The notes under the pieces: model-generated
The model's input: only the letters and a program-made list of their open reading frames with translations
What the model was told of the DNA's origin: nothing
Database searches by the model: none
Translations under genes and position numbers: made by a program
Assembly: GCF_001813675.1 (NCBI RefSeq)
Contig: NZ_KV813650.1
Location: 96,879 to 160,878, forward strand
Length of the DNA: 64,000 nt
Source of the DNA: Streptococcus sp. HMSC078D09
Lineage (GTDB): Bacteria > Bacillota > Bacilli > Lactobacillales > Streptococcaceae
Direction of reading: 5' to 3'
In this document: positions 10,539-19,389 of the stretch, piece by piece
Layout: the number at the start of each line of letters is the position of its first letter
Numbering within the stretch: the first letter of the stretch is position 1

Positions 10539-11105
10539 ATGTATCTATTAGAATTTTACCAAAACAATTATTCAAAAGATTTAGTCGTGTTTGATTCTTT
10601 AGAAGAGGGAAGAGCCTTTGTAGCGCAAATCCCGGGATATACTTTAGAAAAAGAAGATAGTTTTGATGTGGAGTATTTTAATCCAAAAAATCTACCGGAT
10701 TATATGGAGATTGTCTTCAATGGAAATATTGTCCCTTTATCTAGATTTTCGTTTAATTCTGAGGAAAATGTGGACATTATTTGGAAAGAAATTTCGAATC
10801 TATCCGTTAAAAACGATAAAATGATCGAAGGAGCTACAAAAGTAGATGCATATGTCGTGAATAACGATGAAGTGAAAGCTTATGTCGAAGCACGAGAAGC
10901 AAACTTCCGCAAGGCAAAAATATTCCTAGAAAACAAAGGGTATGAAGTTGACAGAAGCTTTTTCGGAAGTGAAGACGGCGAAGCGATTCTCTACAGAAAA
11001 TGCGGCACCGAAGATTGGCACTTCTTATGCCACTTAGACCCGCTGTTTGTAGAGATTGAAGATGTCGAAGAATATGTGAAAGAAGCGATGGAAGATATTC
11101 AATAG
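10539..11105 (+). CDS. Orphan acidic protein
   Basis: A 188-residue soluble, acidic protein that I do not recognise. It begins MYLLEFYQNNYSKDLVVFDS and alternates predicted strands and helices; the C-terminal half contains a helix with VEAREANFRKAKIFLENKGYEVD (broken: VEAREANFRKAK, IFLENKGYEVD) and the end CHLDPLFVEIEDVEEYV. The start was chosen for spacing from GAAAGGA; the ATG one codon earlier is equally possible. Its neighbours on both sides are decayed copies of genes found near 23-25 kb. It could be a cytoplasmic immunity-type protein, but nothing proves this. Confidence 0.65.
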   Translation: MYLLEFYQNNYSKDLVVFDSLEEGRAFVAQIPGYTLEKEDSFDVEYFNPKNLPDYMEIVFNGNIVPLSRFSFNSEENVDIIWKEISNLSVKNDKMIEGATKVDAYVVNNDEVKAYVEAREANFRKAKIFLENKGYEVDRSFFGSEDGEAILYRKCGTEDWHFLCHLDPLFVEIEDVEEYVKEAMEDIQ

Positions 11106-11244
11106 TCAAACAAAGTTCTTTGTGAGTTTATGCCACTGCTTGAGTAGACGGATTGAGCAGTAAAGAGAAACATCTAGCACTATCTAGCTTCTTAAGGAGA
11201 AATATCTATCATAAAAATGGAAATCAGGAAAACCTATCTTGTAA

Positions 11245-11469
11245 AATAAGATTATCGCATTAATTCCTCAAGATATGATTAAACGGATTCCATTTTTTGT
11301 TAGAAAACATGCTATTACACATACTGTTAAGAGAGTATCGCTCGAGTATCCGGAGTTGTATGCAGTAGCTGAACAAGAAGGCCAACTTCCTGAAAAGGAA
11401 GCTCAAGAATTGCAACAAATTCTTACAGATATTTTCCAAGAGAAAATGAACAAGCATAAGATTAAATAA
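11245..11469 (+). pseudogene. N-terminally truncated paralogue of the 25144 protein
   Basis: From just after an in-frame TAA at 11242 the frame reads KIIALIPQDMIKRIPFFV and continues to MNKHKIK, closely matching residues 38-103 of the intact 103-residue protein at 25144 (KLLALVPQEWIKRIPFFV to MNKHKIK). The first ~37 codons are gone. An ATG at 11275 could start a 64-residue product, but no ribosome site precedes it, so I call it a pseudogene. Confidence 0.75.
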
Positions 11470-11517
11470 GCTTTGAGATTTATCAATAAGATGTCGATTG
11501 AGCATTAGGAGTTGAGA

Positions 11518-12324
11518 ATGGCAATTGATGGCGTTAAAATCATTGACAGTGATCAAGGGTATGACATTTACAATGAGGTAGTTGGTCGCTATAGAGATGG
11601 TGATCATGTAGCCAATATTATCAAGGATATCCTCGATGCGGAGAAAGATTACTGTCAAACAGACTTTTTTACAGAAATTTATTGGACTGCTCTTGCCTAC
11701 TCACTGTGGAAGATTGGTCACCTGACAGACGATATCAGAGATAAAACCTTGGAGCTTATCAAAAAAGGGGCTGATCCATTTTGGTTGGAAATAGATTCAA
11801 AGGCTTTGAAGCAAAGGCAAAAAGTCTTGGATAATCTTGCTATCCATTTGCAAACTGAAAATCCTAGACCTCTAAAGGTCACTAAAGCCAAAACTAAACG
11901 TAAACCTTATTTTGAAGAAGGAGATCTCCTTACTGTTAAGTTCCAAGATGAGTATGGTCTTGTCTTTGTATCTATGGTGGAGCAGAGTCCTAGAAAGCTT
12001 GAGTATCATTTGGCTTGCACACGCCTCTTACAAACCAAAAAGCCCTCCATCGATGATTTTTTGACCAGTCAAATCTCCTGTAAGATGGACAATACAAAGT
12101 TTGCTCTCGTTACAGATTGCTGGTTCAATCACAAAGATTTAGGGCAATTATTAGAAAATATTGAAAAAATTGGACAGGTGAAACTTAGACCTTTTAGTCT
12201 TTGGATGTTGGCACCTGCCCAAAATTTAGAAGATATTTATGAAGAAATCACTAGAGATAAAGGTTCCTCTGGCCTTCGATTCATCGAAACCTATAAACTT
12301 GTCGACGATATTTTTCCAGTTTAA
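11518..12324 (+). CDS. Orphan two-part protein, possible immunity type
   Basis: A 268-residue soluble protein. The first ~110 residues are helical (WTALAYSLWKIGHL, then a KKGADPFWLE segment) and are followed by a basic linker KVTKAKTKRKPYFEEGD. The second part begins GDLLTVKFQDEYGLVFVSM and resembles, by eye, the Imm26-like fold of toxin-immunity proteins; the resemblance is weak. The ATG at 11518 has a TAGGAG site, better than the TTG two codons upstream. It sits among other small acidic orphan genes. Confidence 0.65.
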   Translation: MAIDGVKIIDSDQGYDIYNEVVGRYRDGDHVANIIKDILDAEKDYCQTDFFTEIYWTALAYSLWKIGHLTDDIRDKTLELIKKGADPFWLEIDSKALKQRQKVLDNLAIHLQTENPRPLKVTKAKTKRKPYFEEGDLLTVKFQDEYGLVFVSMVEQSPRKLEYHLACTRLLQTKKPSIDDFLTSQISCKMDNTKFALVTDCWFNHKDLGQLLENIEKIGQVKLRPFSLWMLAPAQNLEDIYEEITRDKGSSGLRFIETYKLVDDIFPV

Positions 12325-12354
12325 TACTTATGTGATAAAGGGGGAAATGGTGAA

Positions 12355-13374
12355 TCATTCCCACATGCTATGCTGGGCTCTGACTCCATAGCTATCAATC
12401 GAACCATCTGAATTGAACTTGGATTCAATCCGGTATCTTTTCCAGAGGTCGTAATCTGCTGTTTGGATGGTTAGGATAAAGTTGGTATCTTTATCAGAGA
12501 CGTTATAATCAGCTGGATTGACTTCAAAGATATCGATTAATTTTCGTGTTTGAAAATCTTGGAGCTTGAGATTTGCTAGCTTGACATGATTGATGGAAAT
12601 TTTTTCTAGTTGCTTGCTATCCTTAGGTGTTCTGTAATAGGTGATGACGCAGTTTTTGAGTTGATCAGTATCTCTTCCCGTAGGAGTAAGGCTCATAAAG
12701 CCACAGGACTGATCATCCCGCTTGACTTCAAGAAGCTGACCGTAGTAGAAGTGGTCGTTTTTGGGATTGGTGATGGAACTCTCTGCGCCTTTATCTCCAA
12801 AGGTATAGCCTTGGTCTAAAAGCTCGGAAGCCTTGGTTTCACCGATGATGACAGTGGTATCTTGAATGGTTACGGGAACTGGTTGAGCTGGAAGACCACT
12901 CATCATCATGCAGAACATAAAAACATAACTTGTTAAAAAAGCTGTCCCGATAACAGCGTTGGTTGATGCATAGACATGACTGTTATGAAAGTTTTTGCTT
13001 ATAGCCAGTACAACAAATTTACCAATACTTTTTAAAACCATACTAACAAGTACGATGAAAAATTGTTTTTTCAAACATTCATAAATGGCTTGAGGAAAGC
13101 TATTACTATGATAGTAGAGGACAGCCAATACGAGTAGATTTACGATTAAATAGATCAGCAAGAACCAATGAATCTCTTTAAGGGCATTAGCATCAGTGAT
13201 TTCTTCATAGTCAACGTGAATTCTTCCTTGAACAGCATGGCCAAGTTTGTAAATCCATTTGGGAATGTCTTTGCCTTTTTTAACCGCAACTACAAGTCTG
13301 ATATAGAGGTAGATAGTAAAGGATAAGGATAGAAAGAAAAGAGCATAAAAACCCAAAACAATACTAGTGAACAT
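12355..13374 (-). CDS. Membrane protein of unknown function
   Basis: A 339-residue protein with four hydrophobic helices in the first half: residues 3-28, 70-92, 105-125 and 137-160. A soluble C-terminal domain of about 175 residues follows, beginning PVPVTIQDTTVIIGET and rich in beta-type segments. I do not recognise the family. AAAGGGA precedes the ATG on the minus strand. It is transcribed against its neighbours and ends 31 bases from the convergent gene; no clear terminator lies between. Confidence 0.7.
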   Translation of the reverse strand: MFTSIVLGFYALFFLSLSFTIYLYIRLVVAVKKGKDIPKWIYKLGHAVQGRIHVDYEEITDANALKEIHWFLLIYLIVNLLVLAVLYYHSNSFPQAIYECLKKQFFIVLVSMVLKSIGKFVVLAISKNFHNSHVYASTNAVIGTAFLTSYVFMFCMMMSGLPAQPVPVTIQDTTVIIGETKASELLDQGYTFGDKGAESSITNPKNDHFYYGQLLEVKRDDQSCGFMSLTPTGRDTDQLKNCVITYYRTPKDSKQLEKISINHVKLANLKLQDFQTRKLIDIFEVNPADYNVSDKDTNFILTIQTADYDLWKRYRIESKFNSDGSIDSYGVRAQHSMWE

Positions 13375-13493
13375 TACTATTTCCCTTTATTTAACATTCA
13401 ATAAAACAATTTCTTAGCTCCATTATAGCATTTTCTATAGAAATAGAGCTAGAAATATCAGTATTATCCTACAAGATTCAAAGGAGAAAAATC

Positions 13494-14000
13494 ATGGGAA
13501 TGATTGCCAATTATCAATATTTACCAGACAATGAATTAGAACAAATAAAAGCTCTTTCTAACCAAGAAGATGACTTGTTAGACTTTGCTGAGGACTCCGC
13601 TGACACTCATGATATCATAATAGATATCGACAAAATGTGGGATGCTCTTCTCTTTGTCATGACAGGATTTAGTAGTTCAGAATTTTTGGATGACAATCCC
13701 TTGAGAGAAGCTGTTTTAGGGGTGACTCCTCTAGAGGATGTATCTGAATATATCGCCTATACTGAAAAATCGAGAATTGCGGCTATCAGTCAAGCTTTAG
13801 AAGAATTTGATATGGACAAGGCTTTGAAAGACTTTAGTATGGAAGCATGCAAGAAAGCCGACTTGTATCCTGATATTTGGGATTATCTTGAGGAAGAGGA
13901 AGAAATCAAGGATGACATTTTAACCTGCTTTGTAAATATGAAAGAGTTTTACAAAAATATTCTGGAACTCAGTGGAAATGTCCTAGTCACTATTTGTTAA
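13494..14000 (+). CDS. DUF1877 (YfbM-like) protein
   Basis: A 168-residue acidic protein beginning MGMIANYQYLPDNELEQI, with the DUF1877 features DIDKMWDALLFVMTG (near residue 45) and NPLREAVLGVTPL (near 78). Function in the cell is unknown; relatives occur as stand-alone genes and in clusters of putative immunity proteins. AAAGGAG precedes the ATG. It starts a run of five same-strand small genes, two of which are broken. Confidence 0.82.
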   Translation: MGMIANYQYLPDNELEQIKALSNQEDDLLDFAEDSADTHDIIIDIDKMWDALLFVMTGFSSSEFLDDNPLREAVLGVTPLEDVSEYIAYTEKSRIAAISQALEEFDMDKALKDFSMEACKKADLYPDIWDYLEEEEEIKDDILTCFVNMKEFYKNILELSGNVLVTIC

Positions 14001-14031
14001 GGTTTTTATATTCCATTAGAAAGGTAATCCT

Positions 14032-14883
14032 ATGAATCCATTTCTAGAAAAATACATTACATTAAAAAAGCAATACCTGGACCAAGATGGAAAGCCTTCA
14101 AGTGTCGCAGCCCTTTATGATTTGGCTGATGAATTAGCTAAGTCTGATGATTTAGAAGCGAAGAAAGTCTTAGTTGACCTCTATGAGCAATTGGGTCTCT
14201 ACACTAGTGCCTATAGCTTATTTACTGAAATCTTAGATAAACCAGATCGAAAACAGATAAAGAAACTGAGTCGTTTACAAGAAATGAGTCAAAGTCATGG
14301 AGATAGATTTGCCCATTCTCGTCCACTAACAAAAGAAGAGAAGAAGCAAAGGCAGGACTTGTTAAAAGACTTACCCCATTTTCTCTATCATCCAGATCCC
14401 TTAGCTACAGGTTCATTTGTTGAAGGAGAAGCCAAGGTTTGTCCATCTTGTGGGAAAGAAAGCAATGTTTATTATGCTCTTAGACCCTACAGTATTGAAG
14501 AGATAGAACATCTCTGCCCAACTTGCATTGCAAATGGTTAAGCAGCTAAGAAATTCGATGCGGAATTTATCCAAGATGCCGAGTGGCAGGGTGAATTGGA
14601 TCCAGAAAAGAATCAGCTGCTTTTTTGTCAGACTCCAGGCTACTCTAGTTGGCAGGGAGAATATTGGCTTTCTTGTTGCCAAGATTATTGTGCTTACCTG
14701 GGTACAGTTGGAACTCGTGAATTAAAGGATATGGGAATCGCTGAGCAAGTCTTGGCAGACTATGAAGCGCGTGAGGAATATCAAGAGGTAGAAGACTACT
14801 TGGTTAAAGACGGGCCTATCTGTGGTTATTTGTTTAGATGTCTCCATTGTCAAAAATACCAGATCTGGGTTGATGCAGATTAA
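14032..14883 (+). pseudogene. CbrC-family (COG3196) gene interrupted by one in-frame stop
   Basis: The first 169 codons end CPTCIANG and a TAA at 14539-14541; the same frame continues at once with AAKKFDAEFIQ and stays open to 14883. In intact CbrC proteins the run is CIADG-S-AAKKFD, so a Ser codon (TCA) has become TAA by one base change. The domain has two zinc-binding cysteine pairs before the stop (CPSCG, CPTC) and one more after it (CLHC). CbrC in E. coli is linked to colicin E2 tolerance. The N-terminal ~100 residues are a helical extension. Without read-through only a truncated product forms. Confidence 0.85.
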
Positions 14884-14901
14884 ATCGGAATGTGATTCGC
14901 T

Positions 14902-15375
14902 ATGAAAATTAAAGAGAAGACTATGGAAGAACTAGAATTATTCGAAGCCGCCTCCAAAGATTTATTAGATACTATACAGGGATTTAAAGACAATCTATCT
15001 ATTCAATTTCCCCTATTAGATAGTGATAACTGGCAGTATGATAAGGGATCGATAAAAGTTTGTAAAGCTGATGAGTTAGGATTCAAAAAAAGATGTAGGG
15101 TCGGAATTAGCTACAACTTGAAAGTCTCCTTATTAAACGAAGATGCCGAGCAAATCTGGTTACTGTTTAAAGACTGGTTCAATACTAGCAGATTGAGTCA
15201 AGTTGAAAGAAATCCTAATAATGAGGATTTGGGAAGATATGTCTTCTCAGCAAGTTCCCCTCTAGGCGATCAGGTAGATTGTTCCATTTATTTGCCCAAT
15301 GAGTGGAATATCCCTCAGATTAGCTTTTCAGGCTATCTAACAGCTCGTTATAGGGCTTGTGATCTTGATAAATAG
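14902..15375 (+). CDS. Orphan small soluble protein
   Basis: A 157-residue protein I cannot assign. It starts with an amphipathic helix (MEELELFEAASKDLLDTI) followed by alternating strands, ending FSGYLTARYRACDLDK. The ATG at 14902 has only a weak ribosome site, and the ATG at 14923 is an alternative start. It lies 18 bases after the broken CbrC-like gene and 27 bases before another orphan, so an operon is likely. Confidence 0.6.
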   Translation: MKIKEKTMEELELFEAASKDLLDTIQGFKDNLSIQFPLLDSDNWQYDKGSIKVCKADELGFKKRCRVGISYNLKVSLLNEDAEQIWLLFKDWFNTSRLSQVERNPNNEDLGRYVFSASSPLGDQVDCSIYLPNEWNIPQISFSGYLTARYRACDLDK

Positions 15376-15402
15376 CAAGAATAAGATGGAGGTTTTTTAG
15401 AG

Positions 15403-15957
15403 ATGAGAAAGATTAATTGGGACAAGATAAAGACTCGCTTAGATGCCTTGCTAGTCATTGACGAATATCTGACAGATCCGAGTGAGGATTGGCTCAGACT
15501 CGTGATTAAGACTGAGGAAGACTATGGAGTCCGCTATCTTATTGATAATGGATCTGGTGATTCTTTAGATGTGATTTTGACTGATAAAATGATCCTTATA
15601 AAAGGCTTTGATCATGAAAGTAGTTTAAGCCAGTTTGGTGCTGACGAGTGGAATCAAGATATCATCGATAGTTTTTATAAAGGACTGGATGAAAAGTATG
15701 TCTCATTTTATTCAGAAGAACAAAAAGATGAAACAACCTTCTTTATCTGGTATGACGGTCACGCGCATCAACAGACTTACCAAGATCAGGATGGCGGAGA
15801 ATGGTTGCTATCTTACCTCTTTGATAGCTTTGAGAGATTTCATGAGTTTGTGACTGACTATTATGAAATTACCGTAGATGAAGCCTTGTTAAGTAAACTA
15901 TACAATCATGGATATCTTTCAGAAGTAGAATTGGAGCAATTAATTCATAATTCCTAG
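15403..15957 (+). CDS. Orphan acidic protein
   Basis: A 184-residue acidic protein beginning MRKINWDKIKTRLDALLVID. A GGAGG site lies about 10 bases upstream. Visible features are Trp-rich strand segments (DEWNQDIIDSFYKGL, FFIWYDGHAHQQ) and a C-terminal helical part (DEALLSKLYNHGYL, EVELEQLIHNS). The acidic, aromatic composition matches that of neighbouring orphans; a stand-alone immunity role is possible but not shown. Confidence 0.62.
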   Translation: MRKINWDKIKTRLDALLVIDEYLTDPSEDWLRLVIKTEEDYGVRYLIDNGSGDSLDVILTDKMILIKGFDHESSLSQFGADEWNQDIIDSFYKGLDEKYVSFYSEEQKDETTFFIWYDGHAHQQTYQDQDGGEWLLSYLFDSFERFHEFVTDYYEITVDEALLSKLYNHGYLSEVELEQLIHNS

Positions 15958-16060
15958 ATTAGATAAAAAATCAGGCTTATTCTTATTTGGATAGGCCCTT
16001 AAAGCGATGGGATAAGTACATCTCAGTAAACTATTATGTACAGTGAGAAAGGATTTCCCT

Positions 16061-16451
16061 ATGGGATTTTTCGATAGATTTAAAAAGAGAAAAAGTTATA
16101 GAGGTTATCACAAATATTTTAAAAGATATTCACTTAAAAAATTATGAAGATATAAAGAATTATGTTGACGAATCTGAGATTGACGATTTAAATGAATTCT
16201 TTGGATATGTTGAAAAAACACTTGAATTAAATGATTTTGACACGATTGATGAATATGGAGTGGCATGTAATTTCCATCCACCTTATGAGTATTCTCAATT
16301 GGAGATTTATGATTATAATGACCATTCTGGGTTTACCGTTGACTATGAGATGACTTCTAATTCAGAATTAGTGGATATGACCCTTCAATTAGAATTTTTA
16401 TATACCAAAGATGGCTATAAGGTGAGATTTCTTAATATTGATTCAGATTAG
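16061..16451 (+). pseudogene. Orphan gene broken by a frameshift
   Basis: ATG at 16061, behind GAAAGGA, reads MGFFDRFKKRK and then leaves frame to a stop after 28 codons. One base further on, from about 16089, the +1 frame is open to 16451 and reads EKVIEVITNILKDIHLKNY and so on to FLNIDSD. The two halves make one plausible acidic protein of about 129 residues if one A is removed from the A-rich run at 16083-16094. A sequencing error or slippage could also explain it. The family is not recognised. Confidence 0.68.
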
Positions 16452-16462
16452 TAAGGACCCAC

Positions 16463-16900
16463 ATGTTAAAATCGAAAAAGCTAATTATTTTTTTAATTTC
16501 CCTACCCTTTCTGATGGTCATTGTTTTCTATTCTCTTAGTGATCATCCTGGATATAGTGATGATGGGAATTTCGTCAGAAATCATGAGGCTGCTATTAAG
16601 AGTGAGATCATTACACAGTTAGCCCAGGAAAAGCAGGGCATAGAGTCTGTTACCTTATTGCCAAATACTGCTAGAGGAGAGTATGATAATGGTGGTGATG
16701 TGAGCGGACATTACCATATCTATTTTACAGCCTACATCAATCATAATCGCGAACGAACGATAAGCGTAGAACTATTCTTCCCGGATGCCAGCATTCCCCC
16801 TTTTACCTTGTTTCCTCCCAATCCTTATAAAGACAAGGGCAAAAAGATGTCCAATTGGTTGATGGGAAATATTGAAGTATCGGAAGAAATCTCTAAATAG
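16463..16900 (+). CDS. Membrane-anchored or secreted orphan protein
   Basis: A 145-residue protein with a basic N-terminus and one hydrophobic helix (residues 7-25, LIIFLISLPFLMVIVFYS) without a lipobox cysteine, so it is probably anchored with its C-terminal domain outside. The rest is a small domain containing HYHIYFTAYINH and ISVELFFPD. An AAGGA site precedes the ATG by 7 bases. It follows the frameshifted gene by 11 bases. Family unknown. Confidence 0.6.
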   Translation: MLKSKKLIIFLISLPFLMVIVFYSLSDHPGYSDDGNFVRNHEAAIKSEIITQLAQEKQGIESVTLLPNTARGEYDNGGDVSGHYHIYFTAYINHNRERTISVELFFPDASIPPFTLFPPNPYKDKGKKMSNWLMGNIEVSEEISK

Positions 16901-16915
16901 AAATAAGAAGAAGTC

Positions 16916-17359
16916 ATGATGAATAGAATACTAGACGATCAGATCACTCTTATTCCTTATTATAGGAATGATGACATCTCCCTTCTTTGGTATCAAGATA
17001 GTGAGGTTTGCAAACAAGTGGATAATACTGATCAGATTTACGATGTAACAAAACTTCATAAAATGTATGATTACCTAACTTCACATGGTTCGTGCTATTA
17101 TATCCAATATGAGGGAGTGTTGGTTGGAGATGTGACACTTCAAGATAACTCGGAACTTTCAATAGTTGTCAGCAAAGAGTATCAGAATTTACAGATCGGA
17201 AGACGATGTATTTCTGAAATGATACAGTTGGCCAAAGAGAAAGAAATGGTTAAGGTAACTGCTCAAATTTATCCTTTTAATACTCAAAGTCAAAGAATGT
17301 TTTTGGCTTTGGGTTTTCAGAAAGTAGATGAAGAGTGGTATGAATATAAGTTGATTTAG
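16916..17359 (+). CDS. GNAT-family N-acetyltransferase
   Basis: A 147-residue GNAT protein. The acetyl-CoA segment is IVVSKEYQNLQIGRRCISEM near residues 82-101 (Q/R-x-x-G-x-G/R), followed by AQIYPFNTQSQRMFLALGF, the usual asparagine-containing helix. The acceptor substrate is unknown. An AGAAGAAG site precedes two adjacent ATGs (16916 and 16919). It is the last gene of the run from 13494 and ends about 130 bases before a strong terminator. Confidence 0.88.
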   Translation: MMNRILDDQITLIPYYRNDDISLLWYQDSEVCKQVDNTDQIYDVTKLHKMYDYLTSHGSCYYIQYEGVLVGDVTLQDNSELSIVVSKEYQNLQIGRRCISEMIQLAKEKEMVKVTAQIYPFNTQSQRMFLALGFQKVDEEWYEYKLI

Positions 17360-17489
17360 GAAAGGTGTGTATCTCCACATAGATTAAGACTGTAATCTGC
17401 TGTTTATAAAACAATGTTCATGAAAAATAGAGATAAAGGGTAGCCACTGATACATGGACAAGAGTTTTTTCCGAAATCTAAATATGAAG

Positions 17490-17526
17490 AGAACACCAAC
17501 AGATGATTTTTGTTGGTGTTCTTTTT
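17490..17526 (+). terminator. Strong Rho-independent terminator
   Basis: A perfect 12-bp stem AGAACACCAACA / TGTTGGTGTTCT with a 9-base loop is followed by a T tract. It closes the cluster of orphan genes. Confidence 0.95.
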
Positions 17527-17638
17527 ATATGATTTTACAATCTATCACTCTGATTCATGTTTGAAACAAGTTAAACAAACAGTTGTAGGAGGACCTTCGA
17601 AGTCGAAATTTTGTACGGTTAATGGAGGGATTTTCCCA

Positions 17639-18424
17639 CTATAATCTCTCCACAGTTTTATTTCGTATATGAATTGCAATCGGTGTGATGAGTAGGTATA
17701 GCAAGGTCAAAATGATAAAAAATCCGATATCAGCATCCAAAAATACATAAACGATATTAAAGCCAAAATGCATGAAAATAGAATAAATCAGATTATTATA
17801 TTTTTCCAGAATAATATTCATACAAATAGTAATAGATGTAATCACAACAATATTAGCAATAATATAAGGAATGGCCCGCCAGTCCGTAAATTTTGAATCT
17901 ACAACCCACAGAAGTGTATGCCAGAAACACCAGACTAGGCCTTGGTAAATAGAGGATTTTAAAAAATGATATTTTTTATTAAATTCTTCTCTCATATAAC
18001 CACGCCACCCTAATTCTTCACCAGTCGGACCTGATGTAAATGATAAGAATATACTTAGTGGCAATGATACGGTTCCTAGATTGATGTAGGAGAACATTGT
18101 TTTTTGGGTCATAAGTGAGTAGAGGAAGAGTGATAGAATACTGAGCCCAAATGTAAGACCAAATGAAGAGAGAAGTGGGAGTAACGACACTTTAGCAGAG
18201 AAACACCGCTTAAGGAAAGTTGTTCTTTTCTCATCAGTCCTGAAATACTTCCATCCAAATAAAAGAAGATATGATGGAGACCAAGCGACAATATTTCGTA
18301 CAATCCACATGATAACAGGTGGAACCTTAAATATTAAACTTGCAGGAGCTGCTACAAAAATAATGAGTGCCCAAACAAGTATATAAGAACTGATGATGTA
18401 TCTTTTTAAATAATTTACATTCAT
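17639..18424 (-). CDS. CPBP-family intramembrane metalloprotease
   Basis: A 261-residue membrane protein with about seven hydrophobic segments. The CPBP (Abi, CAAX-protease-like) motifs are present: GEELGWRGYM (EExxxR) near residue 137, WHTLLW near 170 and FMHFGFN near 220. Such proteins occur in streptococci as bacteriocin self-immunity factors or membrane proteases. It starts 4 bases after the stop of an XRE-type regulator gene, so the two form an operon. Confidence 0.9.
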   Translation of the reverse strand: MNVNYLKRYIISSYILVWALIIFVAAPASLIFKVPPVIMWIVRNIVAWSPSYLLLFGWKYFRTDEKRTTFLKRCFSAKVSLLPLLSSFGLTFGLSILSLFLYSLMTQKTMFSYINLGTVSLPLSIFLSFTSGPTGEELGWRGYMREEFNKKYHFLKSSIYQGLVWCFWHTLLWVVDSKFTDWRAIPYIIANIVVITSITICMNIILEKYNNLIYSIFMHFGFNIVYVFLDADIGFFIILTLLYLLITPIAIHIRNKTVERL

Positions 18425-18428
18425 TTAG

Positions 18429-19316
18429 TTACCCTCTTTCTTCAGCTGTATAGATAACTAGTTCACTCTTAATACCATTCAATTCAATTATATTATCTGC
18501 ATCGGGTGAATCGAATGGTTCAGTTTTTTGCCCATTTTTTTCATAATAAATGCTTGTTCCAATCCCTTTAGCAACAGCAGTAAATAGGCTATTTTCAGGA
18601 ATACGAATTCTGGATGTTGCTGAAATCTGGTTAATGTCAATTTCACCGTTTAATGAATGACATAATACTTCCATATCAAGATTACAATTTATTTTTACTT
18701 TACCTGAAATATCTTCTAGAGTAATACGAGATGTCTTAACGTCTAGTTCGATATTGTCACATCCTAGGGAGTGAATTTCTACAGACTCTGCACGAACCGC
18801 GCATTCAATGTGACTAATATAGCGAGTTGGGATTTGCACAAAGATACTGACCGTTTCTTTAGCCGTTGCCTCTGTTACGCCATTGTAACGTTTTACATCT
18901 AGGTCAATTCTTTTTCTACTATCATCAATTTTTACTTTAAAATCATTTTGAAGTGTAGAAAGAAGATTGGATACCAGACGAACTCTAATCTTTTCTCCCT
19001 TGTATCCGGACAATACAAACTTTTCTGCGCCTCCAAATTTCATATCATAGCTCTTGATCTTATCGATATCATACTCTGTGATACTCTCAAAAAGATATTC
19101 GCTTGTCTTAAGACTAGTTCTTTCATTACAGATTAGCTCATCGATAGAGATGTTAAATAGGTTTGAGATGGATATCATATTTTCGATATCTGGAATACCA
19201 GCACCAGTTTCCCACTTTGTTACAGCTTGTCTTGATACACCGATTTTTTCAGCTAAAAGTTCTTGTGACATCCCTACTTGTTTACGTATGGATTTTAATT
19301 TTTCAGCAAATGTCAT
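18429..19316 (-). CDS. XRE-family regulator with DUF4097-like C-terminal domain
   Basis: A 295-residue protein. Residues 5-60 are a Cro/XRE helix-turn-helix (KLKSIRKQVGMSQELLAEKI, SRQAVTKWETG). The C-terminal ~150 residues are a chain of short beta strands (VEIHSLGCDNIELDVKTSRI, then LEDISGKVKI) of the DUF4097 beta-helix type. The combination suggests a one-component sensor that controls the CPBP gene behind it and probably itself. A GAGGAGG site precedes the ATG on the minus strand. Confidence 0.87.
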   Translation of the reverse strand: MTFAEKLKSIRKQVGMSQELLAEKIGVSRQAVTKWETGAGIPDIENMISISNLFNISIDELICNERTSLKTSEYLFESITEYDIDKIKSYDMKFGGAEKFVLSGYKGEKIRVRLVSNLLSTLQNDFKVKIDDSRKRIDLDVKRYNGVTEATAKETVSIFVQIPTRYISHIECAVRAESVEIHSLGCDNIELDVKTSRITLEDISGKVKINCNLDMEVLCHSLNGEIDINQISATSRIRIPENSLFTAVAKGIGTSIYYEKNGQKTEPFDSPDADNIIELNGIKSELVIYTAEERG

Positions 19317-19389
19317 GTTGTATGACCTCCTCTATATTCTATGATGTAATTTGTCATAAAGTAGCAATATGACTGATTTTAGTATAGAA

